Notes: generated by a model not told the origin, from the letters alone. Positions 16,526 to 24,913 are shown, counted from the stretch's first letter. The stretch: DNA of 64,000 nucleotides from Mucilaginibacter phenanthrenivorans (GCF_024721155.1 NZ_JAHVAP010000008.1:62001-126000), one strand, 5' to 3'. A program made the numbers and translations.

Positions 16526-18241
16526 ATGAAGAATATCAAATGGATCTTCTTACTTGTTTTATTGCAGCATGCAGGAATCGCGTTAGCGAAAGTCCCGGTT
16601 AATATTTACAAGCCTGAACCGGCGATAACGGTTGCTCAAAAAAATGATCTTGCATTGTTATGCAAAGTATGGGGACTGCTTAAATATCACCATCCCGCCG
16701 TTATAAAGGGCACTTATAACTGGGATGAGGAGCTGATTAAATTCTTACCAGCTTACAGCGCGAATAAGGGCAAGGCTGATCGCAATAAAATACTTTTGCA
16801 ATGGGTCAGTAAATTTGGCGCGGTGCCTAAGTCTCAGCCGATTCCTGACAGTTTACTCGCTAATGCCAAGCTTGTACCCGATTACACCTGGATCAGGAAA
16901 AGTAAGTTGCCTGCTGAACTGGCGGATCTTTTGGTGTCTATCAGCAATTATCATTCTCCCGATGATCAAAAATACGTTAAGTTTCTTGCGGACGATGATA
17001 TTGTGATCCCAACCTTTATTAATGAGGAAGCCTATCCAACCATGACTTACCCGGCAGTTGATTACCGGCTGCTGGCAGTATTTAGGTATTGGAACATCAT
17101 TGAATACTGGTACCCGTATAGATATTTAGCCCGGCAGAAATGGGAAGATTGTTTAACCCCGTTTATTGTTGAGGCTATTGCTGCAAAGGATGAACTGGCC
17201 TATGCCCGCCTGGTACAAAAAATGGCAGGAACTATTATGGATAGCCATGCAACGGTTAATTTTAAAAAGCGGGACGAAGTTACCGGGAAATGGGTGATGC
17301 CCTTTATGGTTAAATTTATTGAAGATAAGGCAGTGATCAATTCGGTAGATGTAAAGTCGCCGGAGGTTGCCGGCTTACAGGTTGGGAACATAGTGCAGGC
17401 AATCGATGGTGTGCCTGTAGAAAAAATAGTGGACGACAAAAGGCTGTATGTATCCGCATCTAACAAAGCCGTGGTGTTACGGGAGGTAGCCAGGCTGCTG
17501 AACCGCAGCAGCGATTCGACCAGCAAAATAACCATAACCGCTAACGATGGGGCAACAAGGATACTGGCGGTAAGGAACAGCCTGTATAAACACTATGCAG
17601 CTGCACCGTATGACTTCCCCTACCAAAAGGACTCTTCCTGTTTTGTGTTGCCGGGCAATGTGTTATATGTAAATGCAGGCGCCTTTAAAGCCAGCCAGGT
17701 GGACCGGGTTAAACGGGAGTTGAAAAAGGTAAACGGACTGGTACTGGATGCAAGGCAGTACCCAAGAACCGGGGCCGGCGACGTGATCAGCCTGCTGCAG
17801 GGCTTATTGCTTGCGGATAAGGGGGCCATGTCTAAATTCTCTACCGCTGTAAAGGGATATCCCGGTTTATTCAGGTACGCTAAGCCGTTTATAATAGGGG
17901 AGGCCAATGCCGATCATTATAAAGGCAAGGTTGCCATTTTGGTTAACGAGGAAACACAAAGCACCAGCGAGTTTTTAACAATGGCTTACCAGCTGGCGCC
18001 CAGGGCCTTAGTAGTTGGATCAACAACGGCAGGGGCCGATGGTAACGTAAGCTATGCCTTCCCGTTACCCGGAGGTTTTATGACACAAATTACCGGCTTA
18101 GGCGTGTACTACCCCAATGGCAGGGAAACACAGCAGGTAGGCATTGTGCCCGACGTGAAAGTTGTACAAACCATCAACGGTTTCCGGAATCATAAGGATG
18201 ATCTGTTGGATAAGGCGGTGGCTGTTATTAATGGTAAGTGA
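16526..18241 (+). CDS. Secreted S41-family peptidase
   Basis: 571 residues: signal peptide (MKNIKWIFLLVLLQHAGIALA), N-terminal helical domain, a PDZ-like segment (VAGLQVGNIVQAIDGVPVEKI, ~290-320), and an S41 peptidase core with KVAILVNEETQSTSEF, where Ser479/Ser481 lie at the nucleophile position, and an LPGG strand after it. It lacks the obvious Lys of CtpA and is closer to the tricorn/IRBP-like branch. Periplasmic or surface proteolysis is likely. Its last codons (AVINGK-stop) and a RAYT remnant that follows are duplicated at 20565-20590, a mark of rearrangement in the Rhs locus. Confidence 0.88.
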   Translation: MKNIKWIFLLVLLQHAGIALAKVPVNIYKPEPAITVAQKNDLALLCKVWGLLKYHHPAVIKGTYNWDEELIKFLPAYSANKGKADRNKILLQWVSKFGAVPKSQPIPDSLLANAKLVPDYTWIRKSKLPAELADLLVSISNYHSPDDQKYVKFLADDDIVIPTFINEEAYPTMTYPAVDYRLLAVFRYWNIIEYWYPYRYLARQKWEDCLTPFIVEAIAAKDELAYARLVQKMAGTIMDSHATVNFKKRDEVTGKWVMPFMVKFIEDKAVINSVDVKSPEVAGLQVGNIVQAIDGVPVEKIVDDKRLYVSASNKAVVLREVARLLNRSSDSTSKITITANDGATRILAVRNSLYKHYAAAPYDFPYQKDSSCFVLPGNVLYVNAGAFKASQVDRVKRELKKVNGLVLDARQYPRTGAGDVISLLQGLLLADKGAMSKFSTAVKGYPGLFRYAKPFIIGEANADHYKGKVAILVNEETQSTSEFLTMAYQLAPRALVVGSTTAGADGNVSYAFPLPGGFMTQITGLGVYYPNGRETQQVGIVPDVKVVQTINGFRNHKDDLLDKAVAVINGK

Positions 18242-18247
18242 TTAAGC

Positions 18248-18378
18248 GGCAATGTTTCCAGTTTTCAAGCAGGATGTCTTTGTATTCATTTCGGATAAAA
18301 GAGGTCTATCCAGCCTACAACAGCAAAGCTTACAAAGTAAAGCCGCTCCTGGTTCCTGAATTTATATTTGGTACTCAT
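18248..18378 (-). pseudogene. RAYT transposase remnant a (frameshifted, truncated)
   Basis: Encodes MSTKYKFRNQERLYFVSF and onward as in the complete RAYT at 19853-20413, but one extra T in the codons after WIDLF shifts the frame to a TGA. It is cut off after the WKHC position, at exactly the same place as remnant b, so both descend from one truncated copy. The hairpin with ATACCGC arms precedes the start. Confidence 0.85.
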
Positions 18379-18462
18379 TTAAAATAAAAATACCGCATTG
18401 CCGGGTATTTGGCAAGCGGTATTTTCTTCATTTTGGCATTTTACAACATGGCATGCTGGCTA

Positions 18463-18528
18463 CCTAAACGCGGGGCACGAGTACGCCTTTACGCTTTTGC
18501 CGGCGCTGCATACTCGCGCCAGGTTGGG
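18463..18528 (+). repeat. REP palindrome a
   Basis: GGGGCACGAGTACGCC ... GCATACTCGCGCCAGG: inverted core GAGTA/TACTC with matching flanks. The same sequence occurs at 20500-20566 and 20809-20874, and inverted at 19741-19798, always next to RAYT sequence. It abuts element E1. Confidence 0.8.
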
Positions 18529-18534
18529 TTTTAT

Positions 18535-18582
18535 TTGATTATCAATCTGTTATATTGATAACAATAGGAGTGAAACACTACC
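18535..18582 (-). repeat. Element E1 at the 3' end of the DUF416 immunity gene
   Basis: Palindromic repeat with arms near TCAATCTGTTA and TAACA..GAGTGAAACACTA. It ends with GAAACACTACC and contains the stop codon of the immunity gene. It is the most diverged of the E copies, and REP a abuts its other side. Confidence 0.7.
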
Positions 18583-19180
18583 GTAGTAATGATAAATCTA
18601 TAATAGGTTCTATCGTCCTTAAGTCGTTTAATAGTTCATCTGTTATAATGTCCAAATCTATATTTGCTAAAGTTTCAATTAAAACTCTTTGTCTGTTTTT
18701 CTCTTTTATCATAAAATCATCGTGTTCAATTTGTATGTCAATGCTTGAATCCAATGAATTCAAATCATCTTTTTCCTGAATAAACATATCAACGGTATCA
18801 CGGGCATAAACAGCCACATCGACTATTTTATCGCTATTATTATCAAGTAAAAAACTCAGTGAACTATAAATCGATGTGCAAGCATCTAAAGCAAATGAAA
18901 CAAAAATTTCCGGAAAATCCTCTGTGTTTGGAGTAACCTTCTCAATGTTTAAAATTGCATTTTCCACGTTTTGCACTCTGATTAAATCTTTATTTAACAG
19001 ACATTGAAATAATAAAGAAAGACCTTCTGCAAGTATATTAGAATCCCCCCAATTAGTTACTTTTTTAAAAAAGACATAATTTGGATAAAGCTTTTCGCAT
19101 GTTAAAGCAGCAAAAATTATCTTTCCTTTATCTGAAATTAATTCAAGCGCGTTTCGTGTTTCTTGTCGGAATTTGTCCAT
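18578..19180 (-). CDS. DUF416-like immunity protein of the deaminase cassette
   Basis: 200 residues resembling DUF416 (LTCEKLYPNYVFFKKVTNWGD, then FVSFALDACTSIYSSLSFLL), a family found as stand-alone proteins and as immunity proteins of polymorphic toxins. It begins 6 bp after the deaminase tip ends, the standard toxin-immunity order. It should bind and neutralise that toxin in the cytoplasm; the pairing is inferred from position. Its TAG stop is inside element E1. A promoter of its own is not evident. Confidence 0.75.
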   Translation of the reverse strand: MDKFRQETRNALELISDKGKIIFAALTCEKLYPNYVFFKKVTNWGDSNILAEGLSLLFQCLLNKDLIRVQNVENAILNIEKVTPNTEDFPEIFVSFALDACTSIYSSLSFLLDNNSDKIVDVAVYARDTVDMFIQEKDDLNSLDSSIDIQIEHDDFMIKEKNRQRVLIETLANIDLDIITDELLNDLRTIEPIIDLSLLR

Positions 19181-19186
19181 TGTATT

Positions 19187-19740
19187 TTAATTATGGGTTT
19201 TGTTAGCCGTCTTAATCGGTGTAACTGGCTTAGCGCCTGCGGCATCAATAGCAGTTTGACACAATAAACAAATTGGTCTGCTTGCTCCTATGTCGGTTAT
19301 ACTTATGCCGTTACTAACAGCATGATTTAATACAGTCGTTTCAGCATGTCCTGGACCGGTAGCTTCAATTTCATTGCTTTTAAGCATCTGTCGTTGAGCA
19401 GGCCTTAATCTATTTTCGCTTGAGCCCACAACGCGAACTGCCTTGCCATTTGCGTCGATGCCATCAGCGACAGCAATAGTAGTTCTATTTTGGGTAGCAG
19501 CAGGAACCGCACTATGTATGTCATTTGCCCTTGAGCCAAGACTAGGAGCGTCCGAGATAGGGGGTTTAGCTATAGTTGTTTCCGGTATACCACCTTTGCC
19601 CTCTTCGGGTATAAATATACTTGCAATTGTTTGTAAAATTCTGCCGGTTATGGCAAGTTTTTCACCTATTGAAACGTCTTTGCTGCCGATATTTTGGATG
19701 TCTTTTGAAGTTGCTAATCCCAATTCCTTAGCAAGCTTTT
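19187..19740 (-). pseudogene. Displaced Rhs tip: CDA-fold deaminase toxin
   Basis: The frame from TTG 19723 gives 178 residues, but it stays open upstream (EKLAKELGLATS) until it meets the REP at about 19741, so the Rhs core and start have been cut away. The C-terminal ~80 residues carry the nucleic-acid/nucleotide deaminase signature: GHAE (His126, Glu128) then SRPICLLC (Cys152, Cys155) 24 residues later, a zinc site of the CDA superfamily as in YwqJ/SCP1.201-type toxins. Without a shaft it cannot be exported and is probably silent unless recombined. The DUF416-like gene follows as immunity partner. Confidence 0.75.
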
Positions 19741-19798
19741 CCCCCCGCCTGGCGCGAGTATGCAGCGCCGGCCTTTAGAGGTGGGGTACTCGTGACCA
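19741..19798 (-). repeat. REP palindrome b (inverted orientation)
   Basis: CGCCTGGCGCGAGTATGC ... GGTACTCGTG, the reverse-oriented partner of the other REPs. It marks the break between the deaminase tip and the RAYT, so the RAYT is flanked by REPs in opposite orientations as in BIME-like units. Two short near-copies of AAAATGCCCATGGTTT follow at 19801-19850. Confidence 0.75.
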
Positions 19799-19852
19799 TT
19801 CCAAAATGCCCATGGTTTGTACCCGCCAACCAATATGCAAAATACCCATGGT

Positions 19853-20413
19853 TTACCTTACCTCCGGATCAGCTAAAATTACGTCAATCAATCCGGACAT
19901 ACCATAATAGTTTCTTGCGCTGCTGTATAAATAATCTTCAGGCTTTTCGACAATTCCGGCTACCACCGGATTGTTATGGATATAATCTAGTTTTTGATGT
20001 AATATTTTATGGTCGAACAATTCAACAGGATGATTGTCCTGCTGCCATAATTGAAATTCAATGTTCTGACTGTTCTTTTGTCCGGCACGTTCCATCAACC
20101 ATAACATCCATTCGCGCCGGCTTTCTCCGGGATGATCTTTGATTGCCTGCTTTAATGCTATTGAAGTATGCTTTTTCATATCCCGCATAATATCTTCCAG
20201 CTTGTTGCCATGTGTGCCGATGATCATGTGGACATGGCTGGTCATAATGCACCAGCCGTAAATTTCCAGTCCTTTATGCTGCTGGCAATGCTTCCAGCTT
20301 TCAAGCAAAATGTCCTTGTATTCATTTCGGATAAACAGGTCTATCCAGCCTACAACGGCAAAACTTACAAAGTAAAGCCGCTCCTGGTTCCTGAATTTAT
20401 ATTTGGTGCTCAT
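19853..20413 (-). CDS. REP-associated tyrosine transposase (RAYT), complete
   Basis: 186 residues from ATG 20413. Y1-transposase (IS200-like) fold: SHVHMII gives the HUH metal motif (written HVH here), and LDYIHNNPV contains the catalytic Tyr, followed by the DYLYSSARNYYG end typical of RAYTs. RAYTs cleave REP palindromes as single strands; REPs c and b flank it. A longer frame to 20485 runs through a hairpin and is not preferred. Two truncated relatives lie at 18248-18378 and 20573-20712. It is inserted between the deaminase tip and the duplicated junction of the Rhs archive. Confidence 0.9.
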   Translation of the reverse strand: MSTKYKFRNQERLYFVSFAVVGWIDLFIRNEYKDILLESWKHCQQHKGLEIYGWCIMTSHVHMIIGTHGNKLEDIMRDMKKHTSIALKQAIKDHPGESRREWMLWLMERAGQKNSQNIEFQLWQQDNHPVELFDHKILHQKLDYIHNNPVVAGIVEKPEDYLYSSARNYYGMSGLIDVILADPEVR

Positions 20414-20420
20414 TGAAAAT

Positions 20421-20461
20421 AAAAATACCGCATTGCCAGTTATCTGGCAAGCGGTATTTTT
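20421..20461 (-). repeat. Hairpin upstream of RAYT
   Basis: AAAATACCGC..TTGCCAG pairs with CTGGCAAGCGGTATTTT, about 17 bp with a short loop, 8 nt before the RAYT start and followed by T-rich DNA on the minus strand. The same hairpin precedes both RAYT remnants (near 18388-18428 and 20737-20772). It may reduce read-through transcription into the transposase. Confidence 0.7.
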
Positions 20462-20499
20462 ATTCATTTTGGCATTTTGTAACATAGCATGTTGGCTAC

Positions 20500-20566
20500 C
20501 TAAACGCGGGGCACGAGTACGCCTTTACGCTTTTGGCCTGCGCGGCATACTCGCGCCAGGTTGGGG
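20500..20566 (+). repeat. REP palindrome c
   Basis: Same REP as at 18463, located upstream of the complete RAYT. Directly at its end begins the copied S41 3' end (20565), so the REP marks the recombination point. Confidence 0.8.
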
Positions 20567-20572
20567 CTGTTA

Positions 20573-20712
20573 TTAATGGTAAGTGATTAAGCGGCAATGT
20601 TTCCAGCTTTCAAGCAGGATTTCTTTATACTCGTTGCGGATAAAAAGGTCTATCCAGCCTACAACGGCAAAGCTTACAAAGTAAAGCCGCTCCTGGTTCC
20701 TGAATTTATATT
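20573..20712 (-). pseudogene. RAYT transposase remnant b (truncated)
   Basis: The frame is intact from a GTG start (VSAKYKFRNQERLYF) through LLESWKHC, then runs into foreign codons (RLITYH) and stops, losing the HUH motif and catalytic Tyr. The truncation point equals that of remnant a. Confidence 0.85.
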
Positions 20713-20808
20713 TGGCACTCACTGAAAATAAAAATACCGCATTGCCGGTTATTTGGCAAGCGGTATTTTTCTTCATTTTGGCATTTTATAACATAGCATG
20801 TTGGCTAC

Positions 20809-20874
20809 CTAAACGCGGGGCACGAGTACGCTTTACGCTTTTGGCCAGCGCGGCATACTCGCGCCAGGTTGGGG
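20809..20874 (+). repeat. REP palindrome d
   Basis: Fourth REP, abutting element E2 exactly as REP a abuts E1. Confidence 0.8.
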
Positions 20875-20905
20875 TTGTTAGCAACAGAATTGAAACACTA
20901 ACCTA
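20874..20905 (-). repeat. Element E2 at the 3' end of the third immunity gene
   Basis: Half element GTTGTTAGCAACAG..ATTGAAACACTAACC; the outer arm is missing where REP d begins. The TAG stop of the immunity gene lies at its edge (20903-20905). Confidence 0.75.
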
Positions 20906-21538
20906 TAATAAAACCTTTTCATCAAACCAAATTTTTTCCGGTTCACCTGTAAGAATACGAAAGCCAAAAGGTAGCGCAAGATATTTTATTAGGTCAGGTC
21001 TCTTAAAAACTACATGATAATAATGAATAGTCTGCAGTGAACTAATATCCCCATCATAAAGCTCAGTAGTTAACCACCAGCCAGTCATATTATTAGGCGA
21101 CGGATATCGAACAGCGTCTATGTCTTTTCCATCAAATACTCCTTCTGAAATTACAATTAATTGACTAAATAGAGGAAACAATGGTATGATGTCGTATTTA
21201 ATACATTCTTGCTGCTGGTCAATAATTACTTTTATAGCGTGATCTCCGCCTTCGACAAAGCCTTTGCCGTCTGGTTGGACTTCATGTAAATTTATAATAC
21301 TATTAGCGACAATCACAAACTTCAATAGCCATGAGTGGTAGGCGATCGTTTGACCGTCGTTTATTACAGGTTTGTAGTCTATAAAATAATTAATTAGATA
21401 AGTTAGCAGCGCAATGTATTGCTTCTGTTCCTGTTTACCCAACAAAAGTTTGAGTTCTAATCCGACAAAGCGTTTCAAGTTAACTGTAGTTAAATAACCG
21501 TTCTCGGTCTTAATTTTTATATTTTTTATTATTAGCAT
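20903..21538 (-). CDS. Putative immunity protein of the EndoVII-like cassette
   Basis: 211 residues, unrecognised. It begins 4 bp after the toxin-tip frame ends and is followed by element E2. The protein is soluble, acidic, with a C-terminal segment rich in aromatic residues (TGWWLTTELYDGDISSLQTI, HYYHVVFKRPDLI). Position and size fit an immunity protein for the nuclease tip; no family name can be given. Confidence 0.65.
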   Translation of the reverse strand: MLIIKNIKIKTENGYLTTVNLKRFVGLELKLLLGKQEQKQYIALLTYLINYFIDYKPVINDGQTIAYHSWLLKFVIVANSIINLHEVQPDGKGFVEGGDHAIKVIIDQQQECIKYDIIPLFPLFSQLIVISEGVFDGKDIDAVRYPSPNNMTGWWLTTELYDGDISSLQTIHYYHVVFKRPDLIKYLALPFGFRILTGEPEKIWFDEKVLL

Positions 21539-21542
21539 AATA

Positions 21543-22430
21543 TTACGGATTATTTCTTTTTGCTGTACTTACCTCACCACCTTGTTTTTTACTACATCCA
21601 AGGCATTGGGGAAATAATTCTTTCGGTGGTTGTAAAGCACTAGGGGGTTGATGATCTGGTACAAAATTTCCGCTTTTCGTCCCGGGGTCAGTTGTGCCAC
21701 AAGTATGACATCCCGTGTCGTTTCCTATATTATTTATTGCATCTCGTTCTGCTTTTGTAAAATTGCGTCCTGAACCATTTGCGGGAATAGAACCCGCTGC
21801 ATAAGGCCCTGGCTCTAAAGTGCTAACTGGTTTGGTCAATGCCGATAAATCTGCAGCAAACCCTTCATTAAATACACTTTTTAGGGCTTGGGCAGTTGGC
21901 GCAATTGTCTCGCCAACCCCAGCAGTTGCTAAAACCGTTGTAACATTGGCGGCTCGGTCTCCGACAACCCCACCAAATGCCTTGCCATCCCCTTTAATTA
22001 ATGCCTTAACTGCTGTTACTTCAGCATGTACCTGTTGGTAGACCGGAGACATCCTGATTGGCAATGTTGCAATTTGTCCTGCCGACATTTTGCTAACCGC
22101 TTTTACAGCACTCTTCGCTGTATTAATCGGATGCCTTAATGCACTATAAGTAGATGTAAAAAAGTTTTTGAAAGAACTTTTCGCGGAATTCCAGGCATCG
22201 CTTATAAATCCCTGGCCAGGCCACATGCCATCGGGGTCTTCAAATCTTATGGCGTTATCAAAACCATAAACGTATGATGACCATCGCCTTCCTTTTTCAG
22301 CTAAAGGGTCAATTGTTTGCCACCTAGCAACCACCGGATCATACAGCCTCGCGCCGTAATCATAAACCCCCAACTCTTCCTGCAACTCCTTCTTATTGTA
22401 AAGGTATTCATTTTTTAATAATGGTACAGG
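21543..22430 (-). pseudogene. Displaced Rhs 3' cassette: HNH/EndoVII-like nuclease tip
   Basis: The internal ATG at 22385 gives 280 residues, but the frame stays open to ~22430 (PPVPLLKNEYLYNKKEL), where it joins non-Rhs DNA. It holds the end of the Rhs core (YDYGARLYDP, RWQTIDPLAEKGRRW, DPDGMWPG with the Rhs cleavage-site pattern), a linker nearly identical to that of the full-length protein, then after LSALTKP a different tip: GCHTCG (Cys226, Cys229), VPDHQPP (Asp244, His245), QCLGCSKKQGG (Cys261, Cys264), a treble-clef HNH/EndoVII-like nuclease pattern. It lacks an export domain, so it is probably a silent donor. Confidence 0.8.
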
Positions 22431-22434
22431 TGGG

Positions 22435-22445
22435 GAAACACTACC
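22435..22445. repeat. E-element scar at the cassette 3 junction
   Basis: GAAACACTACC, the outer 11 bp of element E, sits exactly where the truncated Rhs core begins, without the rest of E. It looks like a join formed at or near an E copy. Confidence 0.5.
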
Positions 22446-22483
22446 ACAAAAAAAACCGGATGATACATTTGTACCGTCCGGTT
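22444..22483 (-). terminator. Terminator hairpin T2
   Basis: AACCGGATGATACA pairs with TGTACCGTCCGGTT with one or two mismatches, followed on the minus strand by eight T. It ends transcripts from the second immunity gene before the third cassette. Near-identical to T1 (24847-24876). Confidence 0.8.
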
Positions 22484-22520
22484 ATGCTGGTTTTTAATTT
22501 GATGTTTTGGTATTTGCTTT

Positions 22521-22601
22521 GATTTTCAATCTGTTACGTTGTTAGCAACAGGATTGAAACACTACCATAATGTGTTCGTTGTTAGCAACAGGATTGAAAC
22601 A
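22521..22601 (-). repeat. Element E3 (one full and one half copy)
   Basis: Full copy 22521-22565 (arms TTTTCAATCTGTTA and TAGCAACAGGATTGAAAC) and a half copy at 22577-22601 with the same GTTAGCAACAGGATTGAAAC at a 40-bp period. They lie just past the stop of the 87-residue immunity gene. Confidence 0.8.
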
Positions 22602-22618
22602 TTGCCGACACATTAGCC

Positions 22619-22882
22619 CTAATCTGGTATACTTGATGAAATTTTGTCAATTAACGATTCAAGTTGATTTCCAAGCGGATTTGTTTCAAAATCATCTTTA
22701 AGACCGGCTTCCATTAGTTTACTTATTAATTGATCCTGTAATATATCTACAATGTAGGCTGTGACCTCTAGATTTATGACGTCATAGTCTCCTTTTTTAT
22801 AACTTAGTCTGTCAAAAACATCTGGATCAACTACTGATTTAAGAAGATCGAAGTCGGTTTTATATAATTTAATATTTATCAT
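22619..22882 (-). CDS. Putative immunity protein of the BECR-like cassette
   Basis: 87 residues, acidic and helical (FDRLSYKKGDYDVINLEVTA, DDFETNPLGNQLESLIDKI). No family recognised. Its start overlaps the toxin-tip stop by 4 bp, giving translational coupling, as expected for an immunity gene. Its end is followed by E3 and then T2. Confidence 0.65.
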   Translation of the reverse strand: MINIKLYKTDFDLLKSVVDPDVFDRLSYKKGDYDVINLEVTAYIVDILQDQLISKLMEAGLKDDFETNPLGNQLESLIDKISSSIPD

Positions 22883-24835
22883 TTTATCAGAAATGGATTG
22901 TAACTCGCACCTGTTACTGCTATTGATTTTCTTTGCGCTGCGCCACCCCCAGTACTTCTTGCCACATTTTGGGTTTTAGGCCCTCTATATGCGCTTTTTT
23001 TAGTACTCATAGTTGTAACAACCTTCCCTTCTTCATTCAGAACAACTTTAGCGCTTTTTCCTGTATATTTCGTTGTGCCGTTTGCTTGTTGAACAATACT
23101 TTTAGGTTCTTTAACCGCATCTAGTATAGATGACGGCTTTACGCCGTGACCCCCATCTCTACCTATGGCTTGAAGCAACCCGTGTTCAGTGTATCCAGTT
23201 ATCTTGCTAGCCTCAACGCCTTTATCAGCAAGTTCAGCAAGCTTCCCAACCTCTCCAACTTTCCCAACCTCCCCAACTTCACCGCCCAATACTTGAGCCA
23301 CTTCACCAGTTGCCATTCCGATTATTTCCGCCCTGTCACTATTGCTTCCATGTTTAAATTTTTCAACAGTATTGTTTAGGGCAAGAGAACCATTTAAAAC
23401 GGTTTCCGGGTCTGAACGGACAAGCTTATCTATCCCTTTTGCGGTTTCAATGGGGTGAGCAATAGCATGTATTGTTCCTGTAACAGCGCCTTTTACGTCG
23501 TTATAAAAGCCCTTTGCAAACGCGCCAAGAACTCCGCAACAGTCCCCGTCAGGCCACATTCCATCAGGATCGGTAAAACGCATCGGATCGTCAAACGCAT
23601 ATCCATAGGGGGTTTCTCGTCTATCTTGTTCCGCTAACGGATCGACACTCGTCCACCTAGCAACCATAGGATCATACAGCCTCGCGCCATAATCATAAAC
23701 CCCCAACTCCTTCTTATTGTAAAGATATTCATTTTTTAATGATGGAACAGGCGGATTACGATTTATTTCTAAACCAAAGGCATAGTAATCATCTACCTGC
23801 ACAGGATTGGTAACACCGGTTTTTGAATCGAATGACACCCGGCTGTTACCCAAGTGGTCGGTTAAAAAATACTCGTAATTATAATGCTGCGCGCCATCAG
23901 GTAAAGCACGGCCTTCTTCGGTTTGAATGAAGCTTAGGGTTTCAGTTGTGGTACCGTCATATTGGATGCCGCTGATGTAATCGGTATTCCCTGTTACCGG
24001 GCTCTCGCGCCTTAATTTTTGGCCGTCGGCATCATAATAATAAGTGATGGTTTTTGCACCGGTAATCGCTTTAGGCAGATTCAGCAGGTTGTAGCTGGTG
24101 TTGGTAGTGCCGCTATTCCTGCTTGGGTCGGTGGTTATGTTGCCGTTTGCATCATAAGCATAAGTGTAAGGCCCGCCTGCTTTAATATTGGTATTGTCCG
24201 TACTATTGTCCGTTATGGTTTGCAACTGGTTGGTCAGGTTGCTCCCGTTCAAATAATTATAAACCAACAGATCGGTAGGAGCGGAAACATTCCCCGCGTA
24301 CCTGTTTAACGATTTGATATTACCCATTAAATCATAGGTAATATTGTTCTCGTTAAAGTTATCAGTTGAGTTGGCGCTGATGAGCCTATTCAAGGGATCA
24401 TAAGTGTAAGTATAGGTTTTGCTATCCGGCGAAGAACCTGTTCCCCAGTTTTGGTAGGCAATATTACCATTATATTGCTTTAAAGCACCTGTATTGTATT
24501 GCAGCTGTTCCTCGAAGTAGGAGCTGCTTCCCTGCCTTAACCATCCACGCTCATTGTATAAATAAGCAATATCTTGTTTATAGGTTGTGCTGTCCGTACT
24601 GTGCAGGTGTTTGGTTAATAGTTGGCCGATCTCGTTGTAACTGTTTTTCGAAATTTGTATCCTTGTATCGGCCAATTGCCCGGCATTGGTTATTTGTTTC
24701 CATGTGGAAATCTTGCGGCCAATTTGATCGTAATTGTATTGGTTGGCAATGGTTACCGCCACATTCCCCGATGCCGCTGCCGTATGGTGCAGGCGGGTAG
24801 TGGTAGTAGGTTGATTGCTGAAATTATAGGTTTAT
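22879..24835 (-). pseudogene. Displaced Rhs core with BECR-like RNase tip, 5'-truncated
   Basis: The frame is open from about 24832 (YNFSNQPTTTTRLHH, collinear with the YNF..TTTTRLH of the full-length Rhs); the first usable start is GTG 24762, giving 627 residues. It contains the YD-repeat/Rhs core (YDPLNRLISA, DHLGNSRVSF, YDYGARLYDP, FTDPDGMWPDG), a short linker with GEVGKVGEVGKL repeats, and a tip at residues ~523-585: GYTEHGLLQAIGRD, GVKPSSILDAV, TTKYTGKSAKVVLNEEGKVV. That order of a GHG helix and beta-hairpin resembles BECR-fold/DUF4258-like RNase toxins; this call is tentative. It has no signal peptide or shaft and starts right after T1, so it is probably silent. Confidence 0.75.
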
Positions 24836-24839
24836 ATCT

Positions 24840-24876
24840 AAAAAATAACCGGATGATACATTTGTACCATCCGGTT
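24840..24876 (-). terminator. Terminator hairpin T1
   Basis: AACCGGATGATACA/TGTACCATCCGGTT (24847-24876), followed on the minus strand by ATTTTTTAG. With the E element 40 bp away it forms a ~125-bp unit repeated almost unchanged at 22444-22565. Confidence 0.8.
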
Positions 24877-24913
24877 TTACTGTTTTTTAATTTGATGTTT
24901 TTGTGTTGGATTT

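Larger units (their letters stand above)
18220..18528. repeat. Direct repeat DR-A: S41 3' end + RAYT fragment + REP
   Basis: About 309 bp nearly identical to 20565-20874. It begins within the final codons of the S41 gene, includes a RAYT 5' fragment and its hairpin, and ends with a REP palindrome. The two copies bracket the deaminase cassette and the complete RAYT. Confidence 0.85.
20565..20874. repeat. Direct repeat DR-B: copy of S41 3' end + RAYT fragment + REP
   Basis: Second copy of DR-A. It starts with the last six codons and stop of the S41 peptidase although no peptidase gene precedes it here, which fixes the direction of duplication. Differences from DR-A are scattered substitutions and one 1-bp indel. 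Confidence 0.85.

Noticed and set aside
20414..20485. Upstream extension of the RAYT frame
   Set aside because: It translates through a terminator-like hairpin; the copies all share the later start position.
18220..20874. Classical insertion sequence around the deaminase cassette
   Set aside because: The flanks are 310-bp repeats containing host gene ends and REP/RAYT fragments, not IS terminal repeats with target duplications.
22521..22610. Possible small CRISPR array (ATTGAAAC-ending repeats)
   Set aside because: Only two repeats 40 bp apart with a 15-nt gap, other copies single and tied to immunity gene ends, and no cas genes. Treated as element E.
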